Assembly (NCBI GenBank): GCA_035524495.1
Contig: DATKOR010000013.1
Location: 1-17,669, forward strand
Direction of reading: 5' to 3'
DNA: 17,669 nt
Source of the DNA: CAIKZZ01 sp035524495
GTDB taxonomy: Bacteria; Pseudomonadota; Gammaproteobacteria; Steroidobacterales; Steroidobacteraceae
Position numbers and translations under genes: made by a program. The notes below the pieces were generated by a model. The model ran no database searches. It had not been told where the DNA came from and saw only the letters and a program-made list of their open reading frames with translations. Below, piece after piece: positions 1-6,789 of the stretch. The stretch's first letter is position 1. Each line of letters opens with the position of its first letter.

Positions 1-1
1 G

Positions 2-325
2 TCGATCAACGCGCTGCACGCCGAGGTCGGCAGAGGAACGACGGCCGAGGCGGTGGCGGGCTTTCTAGGCGAGCTGCACGCCCGCATCGCCGCACACTTC
101 GCGCTCGAGGAGAAGGTGATGCGTGCGCGCCGATACCCCAAGTACAACGAGCACAAGCGGGACCACGAGCGCCTGCTCGATGAGATCCGCGAGATCATGG
201 ACACCTACGAGTCGGTCCGGAACTATGACCAGGCGATGCTGAGCGCCACGCTGTCGGTCTGGTTCGGCCGTCACTTTCGGACGCTGGACGCCGAGCTTCA
301 CAGCACGCTGAACGGCCTGCAGTAG
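2..325 (+). CDS. Bacteriohemerythrin, 5'-truncated by window edge
   Basis: Oxygen-binding hemerythrin-family protein with a non-haem di-iron centre in a four-helix bundle. The frame is open from base 2 to TAG at 323-325, and the start codon and first helix lie outside the window. In the visible 107 residues (numbered from base 2) the canonical iron ligands are present: H32xxxE36 in HFALEE, H51xxxH55 in EHKRDH, and H91xxxxD96 in HFRTLD. An N-terminal 'INALH' stretch matches the family's second-helix start. Only the first His ligand, expected upstream, cannot be seen. A GTG at 53 could be read as a start but would cut off conserved residues, so I treat it as internal. The family is known for O2 sensing, storage or delivery; which one applies here cannot be told. 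It is not obviously linked to the next gene. Confidence 0.9.
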   Translation, partial: SINALHAEVGRGTTAEAVAGFLGELHARIAAHFALEEKVMRARRYPKYNEHKRDHERLLDEIREIMDTYESVRNYDQAMLSATLSVWFGRHFRTLDAELHSTLNGLQ

Positions 326-415
326 TCCGCGCCATGTCCGATGTTCGAGCGGCAATCGCTGCGAGATACGCCACAGACCCGATCTCGGTGCACCGGCACG
401 GATTGGCACGCCTTT

Positions 416-631
416 CTAGCGCCGCAGCACATCGATTCGGGCCTTCGTGACTTCGACGCGCACGCCCTCCAGCGTGCCCAGGAAGGCAATGAAGGCCGCC
501 GGGTCGTCGGTCAAGAAGCTGCCGCTGATTTCGAGTTTTCGGAGCGCCGGGGCCGCAAGCTCGATGCGCCGCGAGCCGCAGCGGTTGAACTCCTCCGCCA
601 CCTGCTCCGATCGTCGCCCGACGCGGAGCTC
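416..631 (-). pseudogene. FecR C-terminal domain remnant
   Basis: Read on the minus strand, this ends in TAG at 416-418 and encodes a good match to the C-terminal (STN-like) domain of FecR anti-sigma factors: 'VAEEFNR', then 'RIELAAPALRKLEISG', then 'FLTDDPAAF', then 'GVRVEV'. The frame stays open up to about 739, but the part before residue 'RELRVG' is Arg/Pro/Ser-rich and does not look like the FecR middle. No FecR N-terminal domain, transmembrane segment or neighbouring ECF sigma gene is visible. FecR proteins normally transmit ferric-siderophore signals from a TonB receptor to a FecI-type sigma factor. I read this as a decayed or truncated copy; a short expressed protein is possible but unsupported. 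Confidence 0.5.
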
Positions 632-1105
632 GCGGGACCCCGCCGTCGCGGGTGGGCTATCGGCTGGGGCTCGGCCGCGGCGCGCGGGGCAGGAAGTCGA
701 GCGCCTTGGCCGGTGCGCCGAATCCGGCTTCGACGGCATCGAGCCGCCGCAGGGTTTCGGCGTTGCCGAGCGCCGCGAACTGGTACGGGCCGCCGGGAGA
801 GGCCGTGCGGACCTCTCTCAGGAACCCGATGCCGCGGTGCTCGTAGACGCGCTTGACCTGCCGGAGGAACTTGCGCTGATAGCAGTCGTAGCTAACGCAT
901 CGAGCCGGCGGTCGAGCGGCTGCGGCGGCGCGCCGGAACTCGTGGGCCTGTGCACGCAGCCTGGATGCTCGATGCGGCTCCGTCCGTGCGGCCAACGTCA
1001 AGCGCGCCGATCACACGTATCCCGGCGGCGGCGGTCGCCCGCCGCAGCGACCCAGCGATCCTCTGGCGCGCGCGGGCGTCGAAGCCCGCGCGCGCAGTCG
1101 TTGAG
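632..1105. other. Gene-poor stretch with one possible decayed minus-strand frame
   Basis: No confident gene. On the minus strand about 657-900 encodes a protein-like stretch containing 'CYQRKFLRQVKRVYEHRG' and 'FAALGNAETLRRLDAVEAGF', which has more ordinary amino-acid use than the surrounding Arg-rich frames. It has no family I recognise, no clear start and no ribosome binding site. It is out of frame with the FecR remnant that follows it, so together they look like leftovers of lost genes. The right end holds the hairpin listed separately at 1066-1095. Confidence 0.35.
1066..1095 (-). terminator. Strong GC hairpin after the lipoprotein gene
   Basis: Perfect 12-bp inverted repeat: GCGCGCGCGGGC (1066-1077), loop GTCGAA, GCCCGCGCGCGC (1084-1095). 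It begins 10 bases after the lipoprotein stop codon (1106-1108). There is no T-run after it on the minus strand, so it is either a U-tract-less terminator or an mRNA 3'-end stabiliser. Confidence 0.5.
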
Positions 1106-1714
1106 CTACTTCGCGGCCGCCATGCCGAGCGAGCCCATCAACTCGGTCATCTTCGCTTGCGCGGCCTGGCCCTTGGCGACGGCGTCCTCCAGGTTCCCCG
1201 CGGTCTTCGCGCTCTGCGCGTCCGCCCAGCCCTGCTTCGCGGCATCGAGCGCCGGTCCCGCCGCGGCGACCGCGTCCTTGTTGACGCCCTTCGGAAGCTT
1301 GTGGGTCTTGCCGATCTCGGCGATCTTCGTCTCGACCGCCGAAACCGACGCCGGCATCGCCGTCGCCATGCCGTTCCACTGCTCCTTGAGCTTGATCCGC
1401 GCCTCGCCCTTCTTGCTGACGACCGTTTCGGCGAGCATGCGCAGGCTCGGCGCGACATTGTGGACGTCGTTGAGCACGGCCTCGTATTCCTTACGGTCGA
1501 ACTTCGCCTTCATCGCCGCGATCTGGTCTTTGACGGTCTGATACTCGGCCGGCGCGAACTTCTCGCCGTCCGGCCCGATCTTCGCGAGCGCATTCGATGC
1601 GTCGGCGATCGCGGCCTCGGCCGGATCCTTCATCGGCGAGCAGGCAACCACCCAGGCGCCCGCGATCGCGATCGCGACGCAGAGCCAATGGGACCGCTGG
1701 AACATCGTCGTCAT
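1106..1714 (-). CDS. Small helical lipoprotein, unknown function
   Basis: 202-residue predicted lipoprotein. It begins with a hydrophobic signal (LCVAIAIAGAWVVAC) whose VVAC fits a lipobox, so the mature protein would start at Cys and sit on a membrane facing the periplasm. The rest is Ala/Lys/Glu-rich and looks almost wholly alpha-helical, with heptad-like stretches around KDQIAAMKAKFDRKEYEAVL. I do not recognise a named family. Two ATGs are possible: 1720 and 1714. AAAGGGG abuts the first with no gap but lies 6 bases from the second, so I chose 1714. The leader can fold so that this ribosome binding site is paired (see 1721-1742). A strong hairpin follows the stop. It appears to be a single-gene unit, divergent from nothing and 314 bp from aqpZ. 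Confidence 0.75.
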   Translation of the reverse strand: MTTMFQRSHWLCVAIAIAGAWVVACSPMKDPAEAAIADASNALAKIGPDGEKFAPAEYQTVKDQIAAMKAKFDRKEYEAVLNDVHNVAPSLRMLAETVVSKKGEARIKLKEQWNGMATAMPASVSAVETKIAEIGKTHKLPKGVNKDAVAAAGPALDAAKQGWADAQSAKTAGNLEDAVAKGQAAQAKMTELMGSLGMAAAK

Positions 1715-1720
1715 GGGCAT

Positions 1721-1742
1721 CCCCTTTATTAGTTAAAAGGAG
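1721..1742 (-). promoter_or_regulatory. Leader hairpin pairing the lipoprotein ribosome binding site
   Basis: In the minus-strand mRNA, CTCCTTT (1742-1736) can pair with AAAGGGG (1727-1721) around an 8-nt AU-rich loop. This gives six Watson-Crick pairs and one G-U. The 3' arm is the Shine-Dalgarno sequence for the ATG at 1714. The surrounding bases are unusually AT-rich for this window, and the same block probably carries the promoter -10 region (TAACTAAT). Confidence 0.35.
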
Positions 1743-2028
1743 GGGGTATTTCGACGGAGCCACGATCGCGACGCTAGGCGCAGCAGGTGATACCGCCCGG
1801 ACGCGGTCGTCACCACGGCACGACGTTTGGACTTCGAGCGCTCGACCCCCTCACCGCGGCTCAATCTTGCGACCAGCGCCTACTGTACCGCGTGCCGGCG
1901 AGACGCAGCAGCCGGTTCGACCGGCGGCAGCGGCGCGTGCCGCGCGATTCCTGCGTCACGGCGCTGCCCGCCGCCGAACGCCTTGCGTGCTCAGAGACTT
2001 AGGAACTGGCGCCTCGCAGCCGCGCCGC
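1743..2028. other. Intergenic region between aqpZ and the lipoprotein gene
   Basis: No gene seen. A 6-bp inverted repeat GCCGGT-TCG-ACCGGC at 1911-1925 lies about 100 bases downstream of the aqpZ stop and could end its transcript, though there is no T-run. The right-hand side presumably contains the promoter of the lipoprotein gene, but I cannot assign a convincing -35. Confidence 0.4.
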
Positions 2029-2724
2029 TCAGCGCTCCTCGCCAAGCCAGCGGTAGAACGCGCCTGCCAGCGCCGCGCCGATGATCGGTGCCACCCAGAA
2101 GAGCCACAGCTGCGAGAGCTGCTCGCCGCCCATGTAGATCGCGGGCGCCGTCGAGCGCGCCGGGTTCACCGAGGTGTTCGTGACCGGGATGCTGACGAGG
2201 TGTATCAGCGTCAGGCAGAGCCCGATGGCGATCGGCGCAAAGCCGGCCGGCGCGCGCCGGTCGGTGCTGCCGAGGATCACGAACAGGAAGAAGGCCGTCA
2301 TCACGACCTCGGTCAGGAACGCGGCGCCGAGTCCGTAGCCGCCCGGCGAATGCGCTCCATAGCCGTTCGCCGCGAGCCCGGTCGTGTGCGGGTCGACGCC
2401 GTTACCGGCCACGATCAGGAACAGAACGCCGATCGCGCACATCGCGCCGACCAGCTGCGCGAGAACGTAGGGCAGGAGCTCGCCGACGCTGAAACGCCCC
2501 GCGACGCAGAGGCCGACCGAGACCGCCGGGTTCAGGTGGCAGCCGGAGATGTGCCCGATCGCGAATGCCATCGTCAGCACCGTGAGCCCGAACGCGAGCG
2601 ATACGCCGACGAGCCCGATGCCTACTCCCGGGAACTTCGCGGCCAACACGGCGCTGCCGCAGCCGCCGAGCACGAGCCACCACGTTCCAATCGCCTCAGC
2701 CGCCAGTTTGCGCGTCAGTGACAC
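2029..2724 (-). CDS. aqpZ: Aquaporin Z, water channel
   Basis: Inner-membrane water channel of the MIP family, 231 residues, the same length as E. coli AqpZ and alignable by eye from end to end. Both pore motifs are intact: NPA at 65-67 (GCHLNPAVSVG) and NPAR at 187-190 (TSVNPARST). The aromatic/arginine filter residues of water-selective AqpZ are all present: F45, H175, T184 and R190. This argues for a water-specific pore and against a glycerol facilitator. The conserved stretches GGCGSAVLAAKFP, AFGLTVLTMAFAIGHISG, SPGGYG and IAIGLCLTLIHLVSIPVTNTS also match. The start is GTG at 2724, with AGAGGGG about 8 bases upstream. A GTGCT-TAACT-AGCAC palindrome (2787-2801) lies about 65 bases upstream of the start and may be part of its control region. 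It seems to be transcribed alone. Confidence 0.97.
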   Translation of the reverse strand: MSLTRKLAAEAIGTWWLVLGGCGSAVLAAKFPGVGIGLVGVSLAFGLTVLTMAFAIGHISGCHLNPAVSVGLCVAGRFSVGELLPYVLAQLVGAMCAIGVLFLIVAGNGVDPHTTGLAANGYGAHSPGGYGLGAAFLTEVVMTAFFLFVILGSTDRRAPAGFAPIAIGLCLTLIHLVSIPVTNTSVNPARSTAPAIYMGGEQLSQLWLFWVAPIIGAALAGAFYRWLGEER

Positions 2725-2786
2725 GGTGACGTCCCCTCTGTTGTTGTCTTGTGTGCGCGTTTGCCGGGACCGCGGCTTCGGCGCAG

Positions 2787-2801
2787 GTGCTTAACTAGCA
2801 C
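2787..2801. promoter_or_regulatory. Small palindrome upstream of aqpZ
   Basis: GTGCT-TAACT-AGCAC, perfect 5-bp arms in one of the few AT-containing spots upstream of aqpZ. It could be an operator or part of the promoter; no regulator can be named. Confidence 0.25.
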
Positions 2802-2879
2802 GAATAGCGGCGCAGCGCACGGGAGGAGCGCCGCGGGTGCCGCGCAAGGCAGCCACGACCCGACGCGAGATCCGATCGA

Positions 2880-3215
2880 CTAGTGGTCGCCCGCCGGACG
2901 GGGATCCCGCGGCGCGGAGCGCTTGGCGTGCGGCGTGGCCGACGCCTTGCCCTTGTGATGGGCCGGCGCTCCGTGGGGGTCCTTCGTCGTCTTTCGCGAG
3001 ACGCGATGTGACGGGCTGTGGTGCGCCGGCGCCGCGCGGCCGACGACCGGCGTCTCGATCGGCGAGCCGTAGACATGGCTGCCGTTGGTCTCGCGCGGCG
3101 CGTAGGAACTCGGCTGCGCGGGCGACCGCTTCGCGGGGGTCGCGGCCACCGCGGACGCGCCGAGCGCCAGAAGGCCGATCAGGATCGGGCGAAGGAGGCG
3201 ACGGTTCACGACCAT
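2880..3215 (-). CDS. Small exported His/Pro/Lys-rich protein
   Basis: Predicted 111-residue secreted protein of unknown function. The N-terminus MVVNRRLLRPILIGLLALGA reads as a Sec signal peptide, with a likely cut near SAVAA. The mature part is low-complexity and basic, with nine His in about 90 residues (including AHHSPSH and GAPAHHKGK) and many Pro, Ala and Lys. It contains one more ordinary stretch, NGSHVYGSPIETPVVGR. I recognise no family. Start choice: ATG at 3215 has AGGA only 2 bases away, while the in-frame GTG at 3209 (MNRRLL) has it at 8 bases and may be the real start. The longer open frame up to 3284 adds an Arg-rich tail ahead of the signal and is unlikely. Composition suggests metal or polyanion binding, but that is inference. 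Confidence 0.6.
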   Translation of the reverse strand: MVVNRRLLRPILIGLLALGASAVAATPAKRSPAQPSSYAPRETNGSHVYGSPIETPVVGRAAPAHHSPSHRVSRKTTKDPHGAPAHHKGKASATPHAKRSAPRDPRPAGDH

Positions 3216-3566
3216 AATCCTAGGGGCAAGCGCCTGCCGGCGGATTGCGCGCTTACGCGTTCGTGACACGCATCTCGGAGCCACCCGTGATGCAGGTCGA
3301 CGTGCCGGTCGGCCACCCGCGTTTCCCGGCGGCGGGCGCGCGGCGCCGGCGCACGGCTAGACCGCGCCGCGCGCCTGCCGGTCGTACCGGGTGCGGCGCC
3401 GCATCAACGGCCGCAGGCGGCTGCAAACGACCGCCCGACACCTTTTATATGTTCGATCAGCGGCTTGGCGGGTAAAGCTCGAGTGATCGCGCGCGGCCGG
3501 CGCCGGGGCTGAGAACGCGTCTCGTTGCCGATTCGGCCTGTCGCCTGCGTCCGACGCGCGGCCATC
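3216..3566. other. Intergenic region, no gene seen
   Basis: Between two divergently oriented genes. It has an isolated AT-rich patch, CCTTTTATATG at 3441-3451, that stands out from its surroundings and could be a promoter -10 on either strand; I could not pair it with a good -35. No recognisable riboswitch, RNA gene or open frame with coding character was found. Confidence 0.4.
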
Positions 3567-3595
3567 TTGAGTGACGGCGTGCGACACTCGATAGT
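3567..3595 (+). promoter_or_regulatory. Candidate sigma-70 promoter of the SPOR-like gene
   Basis: TTGAGT (3567-3572), 17-bp spacer, GATAGT (3590-3595); each box matches its consensus at four of six positions. It would give a leader of about 95 bases before the ATG at 3697. That leader contains the small hairpin GGGC-GGAT-GCCC (3631-3642). Confidence 0.4.
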
Positions 3596-3696
3596 AGGCA
3601 TCTGGACGGACCGATGGCCCGCAGGACGACGGGCGGATGCCCGAGTGGTGCACCAGACGCCGCCGGCCCGGGTGCGGGCGATGAGGGGACGTGAGC

Positions 3697-4665
3697 ATGG
3701 ATGATCGAGCAGCCGACGGGGCGACCCGGCGCGACGAGCGCTACGTCGTCACGCTGTGCGCATCGAGCATGGCCATGCCGGTGCGGTTACCGCGCGGACT
3801 CGAGATCCAGGGCGCGTCGGTGTTTCGTTCGCGCGCGGTCGAGGACGGCCGCGAGCGCTTCCGCCTGCACCTCGGCTACTTCGACTCCATCGGGGCCGCG
3901 CGCGAGGCGCTCATCCAGGTACGCGACTACTTCCCGACGGCGCTCGTCGGCAGTGCCCCGCCCGAGCAGAGCGGGTCGCTCGACGACACGCTGAACACGG
4001 ACTTCAGCCTGGTGCGCGGTGCGATCGCGCGGCTCGTGACGCGCGAGGAGATGGCCGACGCCGCGCGTGCGCCGACCTTGACGCCGCGCGAGGTCGCGAG
4101 CGTCATGGCGCCACAGCGCTACGCGGTGCAACTCGACTGGTCGGTGCGCCCGATGCCCGCCAACTCGATCCCCCGGCTCGGGATCTTCCGCGCCTACTGC
4201 CTCTATGGCCTCAGCGTGCTCAGGCAGGGGTCCCCGGAATACGGGCTGAGGCTCGGCTTCTTCAAGAACATCGACGCGGCGCGCCAGGTCGCGAACTACG
4301 TGCGCGACCGGTTCCCGTGCGCGAGCGTCGTCCCGGTCAGCTATCGCGAGTACGAGCGCGCGACCGACGTCGCGCGTTCCGCCGCGAACGCCGAGCCCGC
4401 GGTGGCTGCACCTGCCGCACCCGAGCCCGACGCGCCGCTCGCGCCGGCCGGTGCACCTGCCTCAACGGCCGAGATCGTGACGCGCGAGGAGCTCTTGGCG
4501 CTCCTCGGGCCCCAGCGCCAGGGCCCCGCCACCGCGGTTTCGGGCACGGCGTTCCTCGACCTGCCGCGCGCGGAGCCCGCCGTCGACGGCCTTGGCGCGG
4601 CGCTTCCGCCCGAGGAGCGCGTGCGCCGCACGCGCAGGCCGCAGCGCGGTCAGCGCCGCGGATGA
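3697..4665 (+). CDS. Protein with two SPOR-like repeats, no export signal
   Basis: 322-residue protein with two related segments of SPOR-like character. Repeat 1 (about 16-84) runs from YVVTLCASSM through RFRLHLGYFDSIGAAREAL to YFPTALV. Repeat 2 (about 142-214) runs from YAVQLDWSV through YGLRLGFFKNIDAARQVA to RFPCASVV. SPOR domains normally bind denuded peptidoglycan glycan strands in the periplasm and act in cell division. Here, however, there is neither signal peptide nor membrane segment. The linker motif VTREE recurs at 114-118 and 261-265, with a nearby PQR each time (139-141, 272-274). Residues 230-258 are Ala/Pro-rich and the C-terminus is very basic (RRTRRPQRGQRRG). I chose ATG 3697 over GTG 3691 because AGGGGA (3684-3689) is 7 bases from the ATG. 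Its function is unknown. It converges on the amidohydrolase gene, with 16 bases between stop codons. Confidence 0.8.
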   Translation: MDDRAADGATRRDERYVVTLCASSMAMPVRLPRGLEIQGASVFRSRAVEDGRERFRLHLGYFDSIGAAREALIQVRDYFPTALVGSAPPEQSGSLDDTLNTDFSLVRGAIARLVTREEMADAARAPTLTPREVASVMAPQRYAVQLDWSVRPMPANSIPRLGIFRAYCLYGLSVLRQGSPEYGLRLGFFKNIDAARQVANYVRDRFPCASVVPVSYREYERATDVARSAANAEPAVAAPAAPEPDAPLAPAGAPASTAEIVTREELLALLGPQRQGPATAVSGTAFLDLPRAEPAVDGLGAALPPEERVRRTRRPQRGQRRG

Positions 4666-4681
4666 GGTGTCTGCGCCCGGC

Positions 4682-6685
4682 TCAGCGGGCGGCGTAGACG
4701 CGCTTTCCCTGGAACCAGGTCTCGAGCACCTTGGTCCGCAGGATGTCGTCCGCGCGGCCGCCGTCGCCGAGCGCGAGCACGTCGCGGTCGAGCACGATGA
4801 AGTCGGCCGACTTGCCGACCTCGAGCGAGCCCGCCTCGCGGTCGCGCTCGAGGTACCGCGCGCCGTTGATCGTGTACGCGTCGATGGCGTCGCGCACCGG
4901 CACGCTCTGCGCCGGATTCAGCGGAGGGCGACCGGGCAGGCGGCGGGATACCGCCATGCCGATGTTCACGAACGGCCGCGGATCGCGCGAGTTGACCGGC
5001 GCGTCGGAGCCCGCGACCAGGATCGCGCCGGCGTCGCGCAGCGCGCGCACCGGGTAGCCGTTCTGCTCGTAGTAGCCGTTCGCCGGGTGCAACGCGGCGT
5101 CGTCCCCGCCCAGCACGTGATCGATGAACGGCACGACCGAAAGGTCGTACTCGGGGTCGGCGAACGCCCAGGAGTACGTGAAGGCGAGGTACAGGTGGTC
5201 GCGGCCGATGCGTGCGACGTCATCCGGGTGCACCAGCTGGACGTGCGCGAGCGCATCATGCGTCGTCGTGACGCCGTCGGCCGCGCGCGCCGCCTCGATC
5301 GCATCGACGGCGGTGCGGATCGGCAAGTCGCCGATCGCGTGGATGTGGAGGTTGAAGCCCGCGAGATGGAAGCGGCGTGCGAACTCGAGCATGACCTCGC
5401 GCTCGTGCTGCAGCCGGCCGCTCGAGACGAGGCACTGGTCCGGGTGGTAACCGTGCTCGGCGAGGAACGCGGTCGCCTGCGCCTCGTAGTCGGCGAGATG
5501 CGCGCGGACGGCGGCGCACAGCGCTGAACCGGTGTCGACGTAGCCGACGACCGAGAGGTGATGATCCGGGCCCTGCTTGAAGATCGGCTGCAGGTAGGGC
5601 CTGAGCGACGCCGTCTCGGGCAGCGTCGGCGGCACCGCGTAGGGGTTGCCCTCGAGCACGCCGTCGGCGAAGAGCTTGACGATGTCGGCGCGCAGCAGCG
5701 GATGGTGCGCGTACTTGGCGCGGATCCTGGTCGCGCTCGCGACCATTCGCTCCCAGTCCGGCTGGCCGTCCGGCCGGCGGATCTGGTCGGGATCGTAGAA
5801 CTGCGCGAGCGAGGCGCGCACCGTGAGCTCGTGGTTCTTGTCGAGCGTGTCGTAGAGCACCAGCGTCTCGGGCGGCACGACGGCGTCCATGATGCCGGTG
5901 ATGCCCGCGCTGTTGAGCCGCGCGGTGACCCGGCCCGGGGCCTTCATGACCTCCTCGAAGTCGACGGAGAGGATGTCGGGCGCGCCCATGGCGCTGCGCG
6001 CCTCCTCGTTGGCGGTGCCGTTCGGCTCGCCGGTTGCATCGACGCCGACGTACTTCGAGTCGGCGGCGAGCGCGCCGGCGAGCGTCGCCTTAGAAAAGCC
6101 CACGACGTTCCCGGCCGAGTCCCTGGCGCGCGCGAGTGCCGCGCTGTTGAACGCGCCGTGGTGGCCGTCGTTGCCGATCAGCTGCACCGGCTGGTCGCGC
6201 GAGACGAGGTCGAGGGCCGCGCGCAGCGTCGGGTGCGTGGCATCGGGCTCGTTGCCGTTCGAGAAGTTCCACTGCCGCACGTTGATCCACGCGCCGGGCG
6301 CGACCGGGTACTTCTTCAGGCACTCGCGCACGAACTCGGTCATCGCGGCCAGCGACTTCGCCGCGCTCTTGAGGTCGCAGACTTCGAGATCGACGATGCC
6401 GACCGGATGCACGTGCGAGTCGTAGAGGCCCGGCAGCACGCGCTTGCCGTCGAGCGACAGGTGGCGGGTCTTCGGTCCGATCCAGTCCCGGGCGCCGGCA
6501 TTGCCGCCGACGTAGACGAGCTTGCCGGCGCGCACCGCGAGCGCCTCGGCATCCGAATGGCCGGCGTCGGCCGTGTAGATGCGTGCGTCAGTGATGACGA
6601 GGTCCGCGGCCGCGTGGTCCGCGGTCGCGCTGAGCGGCAGCGCCGCGAGCAGCAGGGAAAGAAGGCAGGGGCGCACGGTCGGCAT
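4682..6685 (-). CDS. Exported YtcJ-type amidohydrolase (Amidohydro_3)
   Basis: Metal-dependent hydrolase of the amidohydrolase superfamily, YtcJ/Amidohydro_3 branch, 667 residues. The substrate is not predictable; the family acts on C-N bonds of amides, ureas and cyclic imides. An N-terminal signal peptide (CLLSLLLAALPLSATA, cut before DHAA) places it in the periplasm. The opening beta-domain 'ADLVITDARIYTAD' is followed by the metal site D89-S-H91-V-H93. Later come H447-I-H449-AIGD, the D561 motif SDAPVNSRDPRP, and a closing beta-domain with 'GKSADFIVLDRDVLAL', all typical of the family. The start at 6685 is backed by GGAG eight bases upstream and by the signal peptide; the open frame reaches 6733 but adds nothing sensible. 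It lies 104 bp downstream of the TonB receptor on the same strand, with its own candidate promoter in the gap. Confidence 0.92.
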   Translation of the reverse strand: MPTVRPCLLSLLLAALPLSATADHAAADLVITDARIYTADAGHSDAEALAVRAGKLVYVGGNAGARDWIGPKTRHLSLDGKRVLPGLYDSHVHPVGIVDLEVCDLKSAAKSLAAMTEFVRECLKKYPVAPGAWINVRQWNFSNGNEPDATHPTLRAALDLVSRDQPVQLIGNDGHHGAFNSAALARARDSAGNVVGFSKATLAGALAADSKYVGVDATGEPNGTANEEARSAMGAPDILSVDFEEVMKAPGRVTARLNSAGITGIMDAVVPPETLVLYDTLDKNHELTVRASLAQFYDPDQIRRPDGQPDWERMVASATRIRAKYAHHPLLRADIVKLFADGVLEGNPYAVPPTLPETASLRPYLQPIFKQGPDHHLSVVGYVDTGSALCAAVRAHLADYEAQATAFLAEHGYHPDQCLVSSGRLQHEREVMLEFARRFHLAGFNLHIHAIGDLPIRTAVDAIEAARAADGVTTTHDALAHVQLVHPDDVARIGRDHLYLAFTYSWAFADPEYDLSVVPFIDHVLGGDDAALHPANGYYEQNGYPVRALRDAGAILVAGSDAPVNSRDPRPFVNIGMAVSRRLPGRPPLNPAQSVPVRDAIDAYTINGARYLERDREAGSLEVGKSADFIVLDRDVLALGDGGRADDILRTKVLETWFQGKRVYAAR

Positions 6686-6731
6686 GAATTCCGCTCCGGA
6701 AGCAGGGGCAGCGCAACAATGCGCGGCCTGC

Positions 6732-6761
6732 ACGCTAGCCGGCCAGCCGGGGCGCCGTCAA
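6732..6761 (-). promoter_or_regulatory. Candidate sigma-70 promoter of the amidohydrolase
   Basis: On the minus strand: TTGACG (6761-6756), 18-bp spacer, TAGCGT (6737-6732). The -35 is five of six; the -10 keeps the key TAnnnT. It sits between the TonB receptor stop and the amidohydrolase start, so the enzyme can be made independently of the receptor. Confidence 0.5.
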
Positions 6762-6789
6762 GGATCTGTGATCGCAGCTTCGCGGGCGC

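Noticed and set aside
3507..3516. GGGGCTGAGA, reminiscent of part of a TPP riboswitch
   Set aside because: None of the other conserved TPP riboswitch segments is present nearby, and the downstream gene is unrelated to thiamine.
3634..3660. tRNA-like stretch (GATGCCCGAGTGGTGCACC) resembling the 5' half of a Ser/Leu tRNA
   Set aside because: No anticodon arm, TpsiC sequence or acceptor stem follows; it lies in the leader of the SPOR-like gene.
4674..4691. CGCCCG-GCTCAG-CGGGCG inverted repeat at the junction of the SPOR-like and amidohydrolase genes
   Set aside because: Only 6 bp, overlaps the amidohydrolase stop codon, no T-run; too weak to call a terminator in DNA this GC-rich.
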